Shown piece after piece: positions 26,013 to 34,064 of a stretch of DNA of 64,000 nucleotides. Under the pieces are notes generated by a model. That model saw only the letters and a program-made list of their open reading frames with translations. It had not been told where the DNA came from and did no database searches. This stretch comes from Massilia sp. W12. Lineage in GTDB: Bacteria > Pseudomonadota > Gammaproteobacteria > Burkholderiales > Burkholderiaceae_D. Every line of letters begins with the position of its first letter. Within the stretch, counting starts at the first letter, position 1. Both the position numbers and the translations under genes were made by a program. The stretch covers positions 1,178,001 to 1,242,000 of the forward strand of contig NZ_CP147776.1 in assembly GCF_037300705.1 (NCBI RefSeq), read 5' to 3'.

Positions 26013-27453
26013 AATGTTTTCTCAATCGTTGCAAGGTCTGAATTTGGCGCAGGAACAGATGCGGCTTGAGTTCCGCCGGGGCCTGCAAAGCATGTTGCAA
26101 AGTCTGCAGACTGAAGCCGCATTCTTGCGCCAGCCAGGGTAATTGCTGATCAGCTTCCAAGTTCCGCCATTGCGGCAGGCGGCGTTGTAAATGTTTTAAG
26201 GTGTGTGCACGCGCCTGTTCCAATAAGCGTTGCGGCCCATTCGGCAGACGCCAGAGCCAGATCGCGCTGATGTCGATATGTTCGATCAGGGCGCGCCGCG
26301 CCATTTCCGGCGGCGGCAGTTGCGGGCCGAAACGGCGCACAAAACGCCAGAACAGCAGCATCAGCAGAAGCGCGCTCAAAAGCAGGGCTTGCGGGAAGTT
26401 TTGCCACAGGCTGGTTTTCCAATCCAGATAACTCAGTTCGCGCACGATGTGCACCTGGCGGCCAGCGCTCAGACTGGCGGCCCAGATCAGTAATTCGGCA
26501 TGGTCAAAACTGGCCAGATTGCTGTTTTCAAAATAATTTTCAGCAATGATAATGACGCGTCCCCGGCCCTGTTGAAACATGCGCAGGGCGCTGTTGCTGT
26601 CGTCGCTGGCGAGCAAGGCCGGATGCGCTTCTTGCGGCTTCAGATATTGGTGATACGGGGCAATCTCTAAGGGGTTGCTCCAATCTGCCGGTTTGAAGAC
26701 ATGCGGTTTGCACAGCTTGATTTTTTCCTGTTTCTTGTCAAGCTTCATCGTGCATTCGACTTTATGCCCGCCGACCACGCTTCCGAATACGGCTTCCGGG
26801 TAGGAGCGCAGTTTTTGCCCGATGTTTTGCGCGGCCTTTTCTTCCAACCCTGAAGGCGTCTTGGGTTTGTCCCTGGATTGGGCTGTATCCGGTGCGCCGG
26901 TTTTACGCGGAGCGCTGCCTGCATTTTCATGTTTGACGCCGGGGCCGCCGCCGCCATCGCCTGCTGGCGCGGCCTCGCTTTGATTTGCGTCGCTGTCTTG
27001 CGCTGCGTCGCCAGCCTCATCCTGTGACGGGGCCGCTTGATCTGATTCGGAATCTGATGCCGACTCAGATTCCGACTCAGATTCCGACTCAGATTCCGGG
27101 CTTGCCTGCCCCTCTTTTTCATTGCGGTAGTTGGCTTGAATCAGCAACGTGTTGCCGCGTTCAAGCCAGCGGTTGATGTGTGTAATTTGCTGCGGCGTCA
27201 TCATGCCATTGCTGGTGACCAACATTGTGCCATCGCTGAGTTGGTCAATGCTTGCCGGCAATTCTTTGTGTTCTTTGACCTGCCAGCCGCGCATTTGCAA
27301 GAGTTTGGTGGCGGCCAGCATGTCCTGTTCGCGGAATTTGCGCCAATCCACGTTGTAGCGCCAATACTGCTCAAACATTAAAAACCACAGGCCGATGCCG
27401 CAGGCGAGCAGCACGAAACCGATCAGATTGCGGGTGTCGAATGCGCGTTTCAT
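26005..27453 (-). CDS. DUF4350 domain membrane protein with Ser/Glu repeat linker
   Basis: A 482-residue protein. The start at 27453 overlaps the preceding stop as ATGA, favoured over an upstream frame that would overlap the previous gene by over 100 bases. It has a TM helix near residues 10-28, then the DUF4350 glutamine-amidotransferase-like fold interrupted by a long low-complexity linker (about 115-225) with SESESESES and Ala/Asp/Gln-rich parts. A second TM segment is near residue 350 (QALLLSALLLMLLFWRF), followed by a helical cytoplasmic tail. The linker is much longer than usual. The role is inferred only from the MoxR/DUF58 operon. Confidence 0.8.
   Translation of the reverse strand: MKRAFDTRNLIGFVLLACGIGLWFLMFEQYWRYNVDWRKFREQDMLAATKLLQMRGWQVKEHKELPASIDQLSDGTMLVTSNGMMTPQQITHINRWLERGNTLLIQANYRNEKEGQASPESESESESESESASDSESDQAAPSQDEAGDAAQDSDANQSEAAPAGDGGGGPGVKHENAGSAPRKTGAPDTAQSRDKPKTPSGLEEKAAQNIGQKLRSYPEAVFGSVVGGHKVECTMKLDKKQEKIKLCKPHVFKPADWSNPLEIAPYHQYLKPQEAHPALLASDDSNSALRMFQQGRGRVIIIAENYFENSNLASFDHAELLIWAASLSAGRQVHIVRELSYLDWKTSLWQNFPQALLLSALLLMLLFWRFVRRFGPQLPPPEMARRALIEHIDISAIWLWRLPNGPQRLLEQARAHTLKHLQRRLPQWRNLEADQQLPWLAQECGFSLQTLQHALQAPAELKPHLFLRQIQTLQRLRKHYE
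27061..27096 (-). repeat. Three tandem 12-base repeats encoding Glu-Ser
   Basis: CGACTCAGATTC occurs three times head to tail, with diverged copies just to the left. On the coding (minus) strand it encodes (Glu-Ser)n. The unit is a multiple of three, so slippage would change linker length without a frameshift. Confidence 0.75.
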
Positions 27454-29075
27454 GGGCGCGCTCCATTGTTGCTGAATTCGGCGCCCCAGGCTTGGCACAA
27501 AGCTTGTATCCGGCTGTCGTCCGGCCAGAGATTGCCCCAGGCGCCATCGCGCCACAGGGCGGTGCAATCCTGCGCTAATTGCAGACGCGCCGGCGGCAGG
27601 GCGCCGCGTTGCGCCGCTGTCTGCGCCTCACGCAGGCAATCGCCTTCAGTCGCGCCGCGCGTCAACAGCAGGCGGTTTTGTTCCACCAGACGGGAAATCG
27701 TGGCGCGATACAACAGCGCCAGGGCCTGCCGGCGCTGGCCGGCGCGCCATAAGGCCAGCACTTCTTGCGGCACATCCGGCGGCAGGCTGTCGGGACGGAT
27801 GTCAAGCCCGCCGATTTCAGTCGCCAGGGGGGCGCTTTTTTGCGGCAGCAGCTTGCGGATCTGGTCGCGGTAATGCCATAGCAGCCAGGCTAAGCCAAGC
27901 ATGCCCAGCGCCAGCGCGAAGATTTTGAGCACGGCGCCGAGCAGGGATAAATCCGTGTCCGGTTTTTTGTGCGTCATTTCTGACCCTTTGACCATATCGC
28001 GCATGCGCCATTCTTTCTCACACTTGAGATTCATCAAGGCCGGATCATTGAGCAAATCTTGTGACTGACGGCGGATTTCCTGCTGACGTGGATTAAGTCC
28101 TGCTTGCGGGTCGGGCGTGGTGTCGTTGGTGTGCCGGTGTTCACCATGCCACATGGCTTTTTCTTCGCCATCCTTGCGGATCTGCTCTTCGCATTTTTGC
28201 TGATTCTCAACCTTCACCGCTGCTTGCGCATAGGCCGGCAGCGGCGCCGTTTGCAGCCCCAGCAGTGCGCCGGCCAAGGCCAGCGTCAGCAGCAAGCCCG
28301 CCGCGCGCGCCGGCTGCGCCGGCGCAGCCGGCAATTGGCGCAGGGCGATTTCCAGATCCCAGGCTTCCAGCGTGGCGCGGCGATTCAGGTAGAGGGTGAA
28401 ACCGCAGGCGGCGTGCAGCAGGGTGACCAGTCCCAGCGGCAGATAATATGTCAGGCTGGCCAGCAGGATGGTGCTGGCCGAATCCGGCTGTTTTTCAAAC
28501 AGGATGAGCAGGGCGAAGGGGTTGGCGCCATGTTGCGGGTCGCTGATGAAAATCCCGATCAGGGCGATCAGGCCGATTTGTATCAGCACAGTGGAAATGG
28601 AACACATGAAGCCAAACCAGAAAATCGCGCCGCCGGCCCCATCCTGGCCTAAGATCTGACGCCGTTTGCGGCAGGCTGCGCCGCGCTGGTTTTCCAGCTG
28701 CCATACGGCGTGAAACAGGGCGCGCTGGGCGCGCCGCAGCCACAGCATATTGATGGCGCCGCCGCGCAATTGCTGCGGAAAAGCGCGCAGCGCCTGGGAC
28801 ACGCTGACTTCTTCGCCAAACACTTGATGCGCCAGCACATACACCACGGCGCGTTCAAACAGCGGTTGGATCACCCAGCCGGCAATCATAAACCAGACCA
28901 GATAGTCCGGCAGCCACAGCGAGAGCGCGGTCAGCAGCACGGCGCAGGGCAGCCATAAAGCCCAAAACACATAGTGCACGCGCGGCGCAGCCATGCGCAG
29001 CAGGGTGTAACCCAGTTCCAAAGCCTGACGCGGCGGACGGGGGCGCAGATTGAGTTGCAGTTTTTCCAGCTGCAT
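27450..29075 (-). CDS. DUF4129-containing membrane protein
   Basis: A 541-residue protein; AGGAGGG precedes the ATG at 29075. Several membrane helices occupy the N-terminal half (residues 30-80, 160-280). A periplasmic, charged segment with many His, Asp and Glu follows, then a TM helix near residue 380 and a C-terminal cytoplasmic DUF4129-like region (VLALWRAGQRRQALALLYRATISRLVEQN). DUF4129 commonly accompanies DUF4350, MoxR and DUF58. Its start overlaps the SpoIIM stop. Confidence 0.8.
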   Translation of the reverse strand: MQLEKLQLNLRPRPPRQALELGYTLLRMAAPRVHYVFWALWLPCAVLLTALSLWLPDYLVWFMIAGWVIQPLFERAVVYVLAHQVFGEEVSVSQALRAFPQQLRGGAINMLWLRRAQRALFHAVWQLENQRGAACRKRRQILGQDGAGGAIFWFGFMCSISTVLIQIGLIALIGIFISDPQHGANPFALLILFEKQPDSASTILLASLTYYLPLGLVTLLHAACGFTLYLNRRATLEAWDLEIALRQLPAAPAQPARAAGLLLTLALAGALLGLQTAPLPAYAQAAVKVENQQKCEEQIRKDGEEKAMWHGEHRHTNDTTPDPQAGLNPRQQEIRRQSQDLLNDPALMNLKCEKEWRMRDMVKGSEMTHKKPDTDLSLLGAVLKIFALALGMLGLAWLLWHYRDQIRKLLPQKSAPLATEIGGLDIRPDSLPPDVPQEVLALWRAGQRRQALALLYRATISRLVEQNRLLLTRGATEGDCLREAQTAAQRGALPPARLQLAQDCTALWRDGAWGNLWPDDSRIQALCQAWGAEFSNNGARP

Positions 29076-30022
29076 CAAGCCCTCCTGCGGCCGGCAAAAA
29101 TGAAAAATACAATCACCGCCAGCCACAACAGGCTGCCAAAGGCGATTTTGAAGTAAGGCGGCAAGCTGCTGGCGGAAAAGAATCCCTCAAAAAACGCCGC
29201 CACAAACACCATGCTGGCGGCGCCGAAGATGATCGGCATCATTTCCTGCATGGCCGCGCTCAAGGCTTCACGCCGTGGCCGCCGCCCCGGTGAGAGTAAC
29301 ACCCGTCCCATATACAGGCCGGCCTGGCCGCACAGGACGATGCCGTTTAATTCCAGCGCACCGTGGGTGATCACAAACGACCAGAAATTCAAGGCGGTGG
29401 CGGGATTGGCGCTGAGCCAGGCTCCCACCACGCCAAAATGCATGCCGTTAAAGGCCAGCATCAGCAGGGTGGGGACGGCCCCGAACAAGCCGCTGGCAAA
29501 AGCCACAAAGGAGATGCTGACATTGTTCCAGATGTAGTAGGCGAACATCATGAAGTCTGATTCATCGCCGTTTTTGCGCCGCACAGCATCACTGTAGTTT
29601 TCCGTCATCTGCGACAATTCGGCAGGCGGCATAAAGCTGTATGCCCATTCCGGCGACCACCACACCAGCAGCGCCAGGGCCAGCGCCACACCGTAAAACA
29701 TCAGCATGGCTAAGCTCAGGGCAATCCAGTGCGCGCGCACCCGGCGCGGGAATTCTTCCAGCAGCATGTGGCGCATACTCAGCGCCGCCACAGTTTGATG
29801 CTGATACAGCAAGTGGTGACAGGCTTGCACCAGCTCCTGCAATTGTTCGCACAAAGAAGGCGCATAGCCGCGCTGCTGCGCCAGCGCCAGGCATTGGCAC
29901 AGGCGGCGGTAAGACTGCGGCAGAGTGTGCGCCAGCGGATGTTGCGGATTTTGCAGAATGGCCCGGATGTGACTGAGCAATTCGGCATATTCCGCTTCAA
30001 ATTGGTTTTGTTTCATGCTCAT
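29075..30022 (-). CDS. SpoIIM-family membrane protein
   Basis: A 315-residue protein. The first 100 residues are cytoplasmic and helical. Five or more membrane helices follow, with SpoIIM/DUF95 features: NNVSISFVAFASGLFGAVPTLLMLAFNGMHFGVVGAW and ITHGALELNGIVLCGQAGLYMG. In spore formers the family supports engulfment, but in proteobacteria it appears in RDD/MoxR cassettes with no defined role. The start overlaps the RDD gene stop (ATGA). Confidence 0.88.
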   Translation of the reverse strand: MSMKQNQFEAEYAELLSHIRAILQNPQHPLAHTLPQSYRRLCQCLALAQQRGYAPSLCEQLQELVQACHHLLYQHQTVAALSMRHMLLEEFPRRVRAHWIALSLAMLMFYGVALALALLVWWSPEWAYSFMPPAELSQMTENYSDAVRRKNGDESDFMMFAYYIWNNVSISFVAFASGLFGAVPTLLMLAFNGMHFGVVGAWLSANPATALNFWSFVITHGALELNGIVLCGQAGLYMGRVLLSPGRRPRREALSAAMQEMMPIIFGAASMVFVAAFFEGFFSASSLPPYFKIAFGSLLWLAVIVFFIFAGRRRA

Positions 30023-30729
30023 TGGCGCAATCCTGCAACGATGGCGCGCAATTTTTGCAGCGAAGCTTCGCCGCTGGCGCCGGTCAATCCTTGGGCCAGG
30101 CTGGCCAATTCCAGCATACGCTCATGCGAGATGCTGTTTTCTCTCTCAAATAAATCAATTAATACGCGCTGTTGCGCCGGGCTTAAAGGGTAGGGCGGGG
30201 CGCATGGCGTGACATCGGTATCGGTTTTTTTGCGCTGCGGCTCTTTTTCGACATGGATCACCAGACTTTGCGCCGCCAGATCGCCCAGGCGGCGGAATTT
30301 GGGATCGCTCATCATGCACATCAGGCCGGAGAAAAACATGCCGGGCATGAAATCAGCCACCATCATGATGGCGCGCGTGATGGAGCCGCGCCAGTCTATC
30401 GGCATGCCATTGGCGCGCACCACGCGCAGATGCATCAAGCGTTTGCCCGGGGTTTGGCCATGGTTGAACTGTTCAAACAGGGCGGGGTAAAACCACAACA
30501 CCACAAATTCGCTCAGCATGAACAGGCCTATCCCGGCCTCCTTGCCGCTGAAAAAAATGCCTTTTAGCAAAAAGAGAGAGACTTGAATAATGATCTGATC
30601 AATCAGCCAGGCTTGCATGCGGGGAAATGGGCCGGCGGGCGTCAATAAAAGGCGCACCCCTTCCGGGGTGGTTTGGGAGATGCGGCCATCATACACGGTT
30701 GGGGCGCGGGTATTATGTATGTGCGACAT
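30019..30729 (-). CDS. RDD-family membrane protein
   Basis: A 236-residue protein, the first gene of the six-gene cassette. RMQAWLIDQIIIQVSLFLL begins the RDD domain (here the RDD-equivalent triplet reads R...ID), with a second helix around LSEFVVLWFYPALFEQ and the motif HGQTPGKRLMHLRVVRANG. The C-terminal 80 residues are soluble and helical. The start at 30729 (MSHIHNTR) is preferred; a frame open to 30786 adds 19 residues with no better ribosome binding site. RDD proteins are thought to be membrane transport or scaffold proteins. Confidence 0.8.
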   Translation of the reverse strand: MSHIHNTRAPTVYDGRISQTTPEGVRLLLTPAGPFPRMQAWLIDQIIIQVSLFLLKGIFFSGKEAGIGLFMLSEFVVLWFYPALFEQFNHGQTPGKRLMHLRVVRANGMPIDWRGSITRAIMMVADFMPGMFFSGLMCMMSDPKFRRLGDLAAQSLVIHVEKEPQRKKTDTDVTPCAPPYPLSPAQQRVLIDLFERENSISHERMLELASLAQGLTGASGEASLQKLRAIVAGLRQ

Positions 30730-30847
30730 GTATTTTATGGAATGAAAATTGTGCGCTATTTTGTTGCGCAAACGCATGCATGTCAAGTTGATTCAAGCAC
30801 GATACCAGCAGGCAGGCCGCGCGCGCAAGCGGCGTTGCGCCGTGTGC

Positions 30848-31486
30848 TCATTCCTGTTCGTCGCGGCGCAATAAATGCCCGAGTTTGTTGGCTTTGGTGT
30901 CAAGATAGTGGCGGTTGTGCGGGTTGGCCTCGATTTCAAGCGGCACCCGCTCGGCAATCTCAATGCCGTGCGCGCGCAGGGCGTCAATCTTGCGCGGATT
31001 ATTCGTCATCAAGCGCAGGCTTTGCACGCCCAGATGCTGGAACATGGGAGCGCACATTTCATAAGTGCGCAAATCGGCGGCAAAACCCAGGTGCTGATTC
31101 GCTTCCACTGTGTCGGCGCCTTGTTGCTGCAAGGCGTAGGCGCGGATTTTATTCACCAGGCCGATGCCGCGTCCTTCCTGGCGCAAATACAGCAGCACGC
31201 CGCGTCCTTCCTTGGCGATGGCTTGCAGCGCGGCGGCGAGTTGCGGGCCGCAATCGCAGCGCAGTGAAAACAGGGCGTCGCCGGTCAGGCATTCGGAATG
31301 CAGACGCGCCAATACCGGGGCGCCGTCATCTACCGTGCCCAGGCAGAGCGCCAGATGTTCCTTGCCGCTTTGCCGGTCGGTGAAGGCGTGCACCCGGAAA
31401 GTGGCCCAGGGCATGGGCAGGTCGCACGCGGCGACAAAATCAATCCCGTCTGAGGCCGGGGTGGGAGCGGTGGACTGCATATTCAT
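30848..31486 (-). CDS. ribA: GTP cyclohydrolase II
   Basis: A 212-residue enzyme opening the riboflavin pathway from GTP. The zinc site [18 protein letters not shown] carries the three cysteines (about residues 67-80), and [20 protein letters not shown] is the GTP-binding and catalytic motif; [11 protein letters not shown] is also conserved. Start 31486 (MNMQSTAP) gives the normal length; a longer frame to 31555 is unsupported. It stands alone, not fused to ribB. Confidence 0.95.
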   Translation of the reverse strand: MNMQSTAPTPASDGIDFVAACDLPMPWATFRVHAFTDRQSGKEHLALCLGTVDDGAPVLARLHSECLTGDALFSLRCDCGPQLAAALQAIAKEGRGVLLYLRQEGRGIGLVNKIRAYALQQQGADTVEANQHLGFAADLRTYEMCAPMFQHLGVQSLRLMTNNPRKIDALRAHGIEIAERVPLEIEANPHNRHYLDTKANKLGHLLRRDEQE

Positions 31487-31572
31487 ACGCGTGATGCCTG
31501 TTTGTGCAGGCGGGAATTCGCCAAACCTGAAATTGTAGGGCCAAATCGCATGCAACAGCGGTTTGGCCCCTC

Positions 31573-31593
31573 AAAAAAGCCCTCTAAAGAGGC
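31573..31593 (-). terminator. Terminator after the Old Yellow Enzyme gene
   Basis: On the minus strand GCCTC-TTTA-GAGGGC forms a short stem followed by six T, 17 bases after the stop codon at 31610. Confidence 0.6.
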
Positions 31594-31609
31594 GTGATGC
31601 AAAACCGGC

Positions 31610-32683
31610 TTACGCCGCCAGCGGCGGATAGTCGGTATACCCGTGCGCCCCGCCGCCATACAGGGTGGCCGGGTCGAAGGCTGCCAGCGGCGCATTTTGC
31701 GCCAGCCGGCTTACCAGGTCAGGGTTGGCGATGAAGGGGCGGCCAAAGGCGATCAAATCGGCTTGCCCTTCCGCCAATTTCTGTTCCGCCATGGCGCGCC
31801 CGTAACCATTGTTGGCGATATACACGCCGCCAAACGCCTGTTTCAGCGCGCTCCAGTCGAAATCGGCGTCGCGGCTGCCGCCGGTGGCGCCCTCGATCAC
31901 ATGCAGATACGCCAGGCCGCGCCGGCCCAATTCTTGCGCCACATAATTGAACAGGGCTTGCGGATTGCTGTCAGACATGCTGTTGCCCGGGGAAACCGGC
32001 GACAGCCGCACGCCGACCCGCCCGGCGCCGATCGCCTCTGCCGCCGCATCCACCACCGCCAGCAGCAGACGGGCGCGGTTTTGGATGCTGCCGCCCCATT
32101 CATCCTGGCGCTGATTGCTGCCGTCGCGCATGAATTGGTCGAGCAAATAGCCGTTTGCGCCGTGCACTTCGACGCCATCAAAGCCGGCTTCGCGCGCCAT
32201 CGCGGCGGCGTGGCGGAAGTCATTGATGATGGCTGGAATTTCCGCCGCCTCCAGGGCGCGCGGCGTGACAAAGGGTTGGAAACCCTGTTCGGTGAAGGCA
32301 TTGCCGTCCGGCGCGATGGCGGAAGGGGCTACAGGCAAGGCGTTGCCGGGCTGCAGACTGGGGTGGGAGACGCGCCCGACATGCCAGATCTGCAGGAAAA
32401 TTTTGCCGCCGGCGGCATGCACCGCCTGCGTCACTTGACGCCAGCCGGCCACTTGTTCCGGGCTATAGACGCCCGGCGTCCAGGCATAGCCCTTGGCTTG
32501 TGCGGAAACCTGGGTGGCTTCGGCGATGATCAGGCCGGCGCTGGCGCGCTGCGCATAATATTCAGCGGCATGCGGGCCGGGCACATCGCCGGCCTGGGCG
32601 CGTGAACGGGTCAGCGGCGCCATGACGATGCGGTTGGATAATTGCAGCGCGCCGAGTTGAAACGGGGAAAACAAAGTGCTCAT
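31610..32683 (-). CDS. Old Yellow Enzyme family ene-reductase
   Basis: A 357-residue FMN beta/alpha barrel. The N-terminal MAPLTRSRAQAGDVPGPHAAEYYAQRASAGLIIAEAT is typical of the NemA/alkene-reductase class. The substrate pair appears as VEVHGANGYLLDQFMRDGSN (His-x-x-Asn type, about residue 180), followed by WGGSIQNRARLLLAVVDA. These NAD(P)H enzymes reduce activated C=C bonds of enones, nitro-olefins or maleimides. It stands alone with its own terminator. The physiological substrate is unknown. Confidence 0.93.
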   Translation of the reverse strand: MSTLFSPFQLGALQLSNRIVMAPLTRSRAQAGDVPGPHAAEYYAQRASAGLIIAEATQVSAQAKGYAWTPGVYSPEQVAGWRQVTQAVHAAGGKIFLQIWHVGRVSHPSLQPGNALPVAPSAIAPDGNAFTEQGFQPFVTPRALEAAEIPAIINDFRHAAAMAREAGFDGVEVHGANGYLLDQFMRDGSNQRQDEWGGSIQNRARLLLAVVDAAAEAIGAGRVGVRLSPVSPGNSMSDSNPQALFNYVAQELGRRGLAYLHVIEGATGGSRDADFDWSALKQAFGGVYIANNGYGRAMAEQKLAEGQADLIAFGRPFIANPDLVSRLAQNAPLAAFDPATLYGGGAHGYTDYPPLAA

Positions 32684-32736
32684 GGTGACTCCAATATCAG
32701 TTCAATTGTATGCCGCAGCGTGCGGCGGGAATGCGA

Positions 32737-33618
32737 TCAGGCTGTTTCCTGGCCAGGGATAAAGCCTGATTCGCGTAAAAATTCACAGATTGCTTGCAAA
32801 GCCGGTTGTTGTCTGGCGCAGGCTGCGCGCGCCGCGCCGTCGGTCAGCGAAGGCGCGCTCAAGCGCAGATGGCGCGCCGTTACGCCGCCGGCTTGCAGTT
32901 TGTGCGCATACGCCAAAGCTTCATCGCGCAGCGGATCATCGTCAGCCGAGATCAAGAGCGCCGGCGGCAAGCCTTTGATGCGGCTTGAAGCCAGCGGGCT
33001 GGCGTAGGGGTGGGCGCGGTCGCAGGCGCGCGGCAGGTATTCGGTATAGGCGCGGGCGCAGGCGTCAGCGACGCCGGCGGCTTGCGGCTTATTGCACAGC
33101 GCACGCATCGAGGCGCTGGATAAACCGGGGTCTAACATCGGCATCAACAGCATTTGCGCGGCGACTGCGGGTTTGCCCCGGTCGCGCGCCATCATGCAAG
33201 CCACCGCCGCCAGATTGCCGCCGGCTTCCAAACCCGCCAGCAGCCATTGCCTGGCGCCGCCGCATTGTTTGGGATGGCTGACAGCCCAGCACAGCGCGGC
33301 GTAGGCGTCTTCGACCGCCGCCGGGAAGGGCGCTTTATGCTCGCCGCAGCCTGCCAGACGGTAGCTGCAGGACAACACCGGCAACTGCGTGACCACGGCC
33401 AGCGCGCGCACAAAGTGGTCGGCTTCATCCAGTGAACCGCAGACAAAGCCGCCGGCATGGAAAAACACAATCCCGTGCGCTGCCGCGCCGCTGTTTGCGC
33501 TGCTTTCTGCGCTGGAATACAGGCGCGCTTGCAGTGGCCCGCACGGCCCCGGGATCTGACGCGCTGCCACACGCACCGCAGCGGCTTGCGCTTCCGGGCA
33601 GGTCGTGCTGGCCGTCAT
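32737..33618 (-). CDS. Alpha/beta hydrolase (HSL family) lacking the nucleophile serine
   Basis: A 293-residue protein with the hormone-sensitive-lipase layout. FFHAGGFVCGSLDEADHF near residue 52 stands in for the HGGG oxyanion motif, and SADDDPLRDEALAY carries the acid residue. The nucleophile elbow, normally GDSAGG, reads GLEAGGNLAA (about residue 130), so Ser is replaced by Glu; the codon is unambiguous in the sequence. The final His motif is also weak (ARHLRLSAPSL). It may be a pseudo-enzyme or use another mechanism. It overlaps the upstream small membrane protein gene by 4 bases and is divergent from a LysR gene. Confidence 0.8.
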   Translation of the reverse strand: MTASTTCPEAQAAAVRVAARQIPGPCGPLQARLYSSAESSANSGAAAHGIVFFHAGGFVCGSLDEADHFVRALAVVTQLPVLSCSYRLAGCGEHKAPFPAAVEDAYAALCWAVSHPKQCGGARQWLLAGLEAGGNLAAVACMMARDRGKPAVAAQMLLMPMLDPGLSSASMRALCNKPQAAGVADACARAYTEYLPRACDRAHPYASPLASSRIKGLPPALLISADDDPLRDEALAYAHKLQAGGVTARHLRLSAPSLTDGAARAACARQQPALQAICEFLRESGFIPGQETA

Positions 33619-33842
33619 GCCGCGCCGCCGAAGATTTTTTGCGCCAGGAGATCCATGCCGCGCACCTCGTTGGCGGCGTAAGCGCCCAGCCCGAAATAGC
33701 TATGCGCTTCTTGCAACAGCCATAAAGCAAGCAGGCTGATGGCCGACAGCAATGTCAGTAAAACCAGATTCATCAAGAGATGGCCCCAGCCGGCATGGGC
33801 TTGCGGCAGTCTTGGCAAATGCAGTTTGGCGATGGTTTTCAT
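33615..33842 (-). CDS. Small single-span membrane protein
   Basis: A 75-residue protein with an excellent ribosome binding site (AAGGAGGG). A basic N-terminus is followed by one hydrophobic helix (about residues 23-46) and a 28-residue tail. It overlaps the hydrolase-like gene by ATGA, so the two are probably made together. The function is unknown; it might anchor or partner the hydrolase-like protein. Confidence 0.65.
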   Translation of the reverse strand: MKTIAKLHLPRLPQAHAGWGHLLMNLVLLTLLSAISLLALWLLQEAHSYFGLGAYAANEVRGMDLLAQKIFGGAA

Positions 33843-33864
33843 GATGCCCTCCTTGTTGATACAC

Positions 33865-33893
33865 ACTATAAATGTTCAGATTGAACAGTTAAA
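33865..33893 (-). promoter_or_regulatory. Promoter with embedded palindromic operator, small membrane protein/hydrolase operon
   Basis: On the minus strand TTTAAC (33893-33888) and TATAGT (33870-33865) are 17 bases apart. The spacer contains a perfect palindrome TGTTCA-GAT-TGAACA (33873-33887). A protein bound there would block RNA polymerase. Confidence 0.5.
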
Positions 33894-33913
33894 GTGGCAA
33901 AATTCTAATTGAC

Positions 33914-33931
33914 TGTTCACCATTGTGAACA
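33914..33931. promoter_or_regulatory. Second palindromic operator in the divergent region
   Basis: TGTTCAC-CATT-GTGAACA is a perfect 7+4+7 palindrome sharing TGTTCA/TGAACA halves with the site at 33873-33887. The centres are about 42 bases apart, close to four helical turns, suggesting cooperative binding by one regulator, plausibly the divergent LysR protein. Confidence 0.5.
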
Positions 33932-33982
33932 ATCGGGCTTATTCTTGGGAATTGAAGGGTATGCGCAGCGTGCTGTGCGTAT

Positions 33983-34034
33983 CCAGCGGCGCCAGACGCC
34001 GGCTTAGCGCTGCGCGCAAGCCTGCCTGCGCTTG
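33983..34034 (+). repeat. Dispersed intergenic repeat, copy C
   Basis: Begins CCAGCGGCGCCAGACGCCGG and continues CTTAGCGCTGCGCGCAAGCC and TGCCTGCGCTTG. Related to copies A and B. It lies directly before the LysR gene. Confidence 0.6.
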
Positions 34035-34064
34035 GGCCTGAATCCGGCTGTGACGGGAGGGAGA

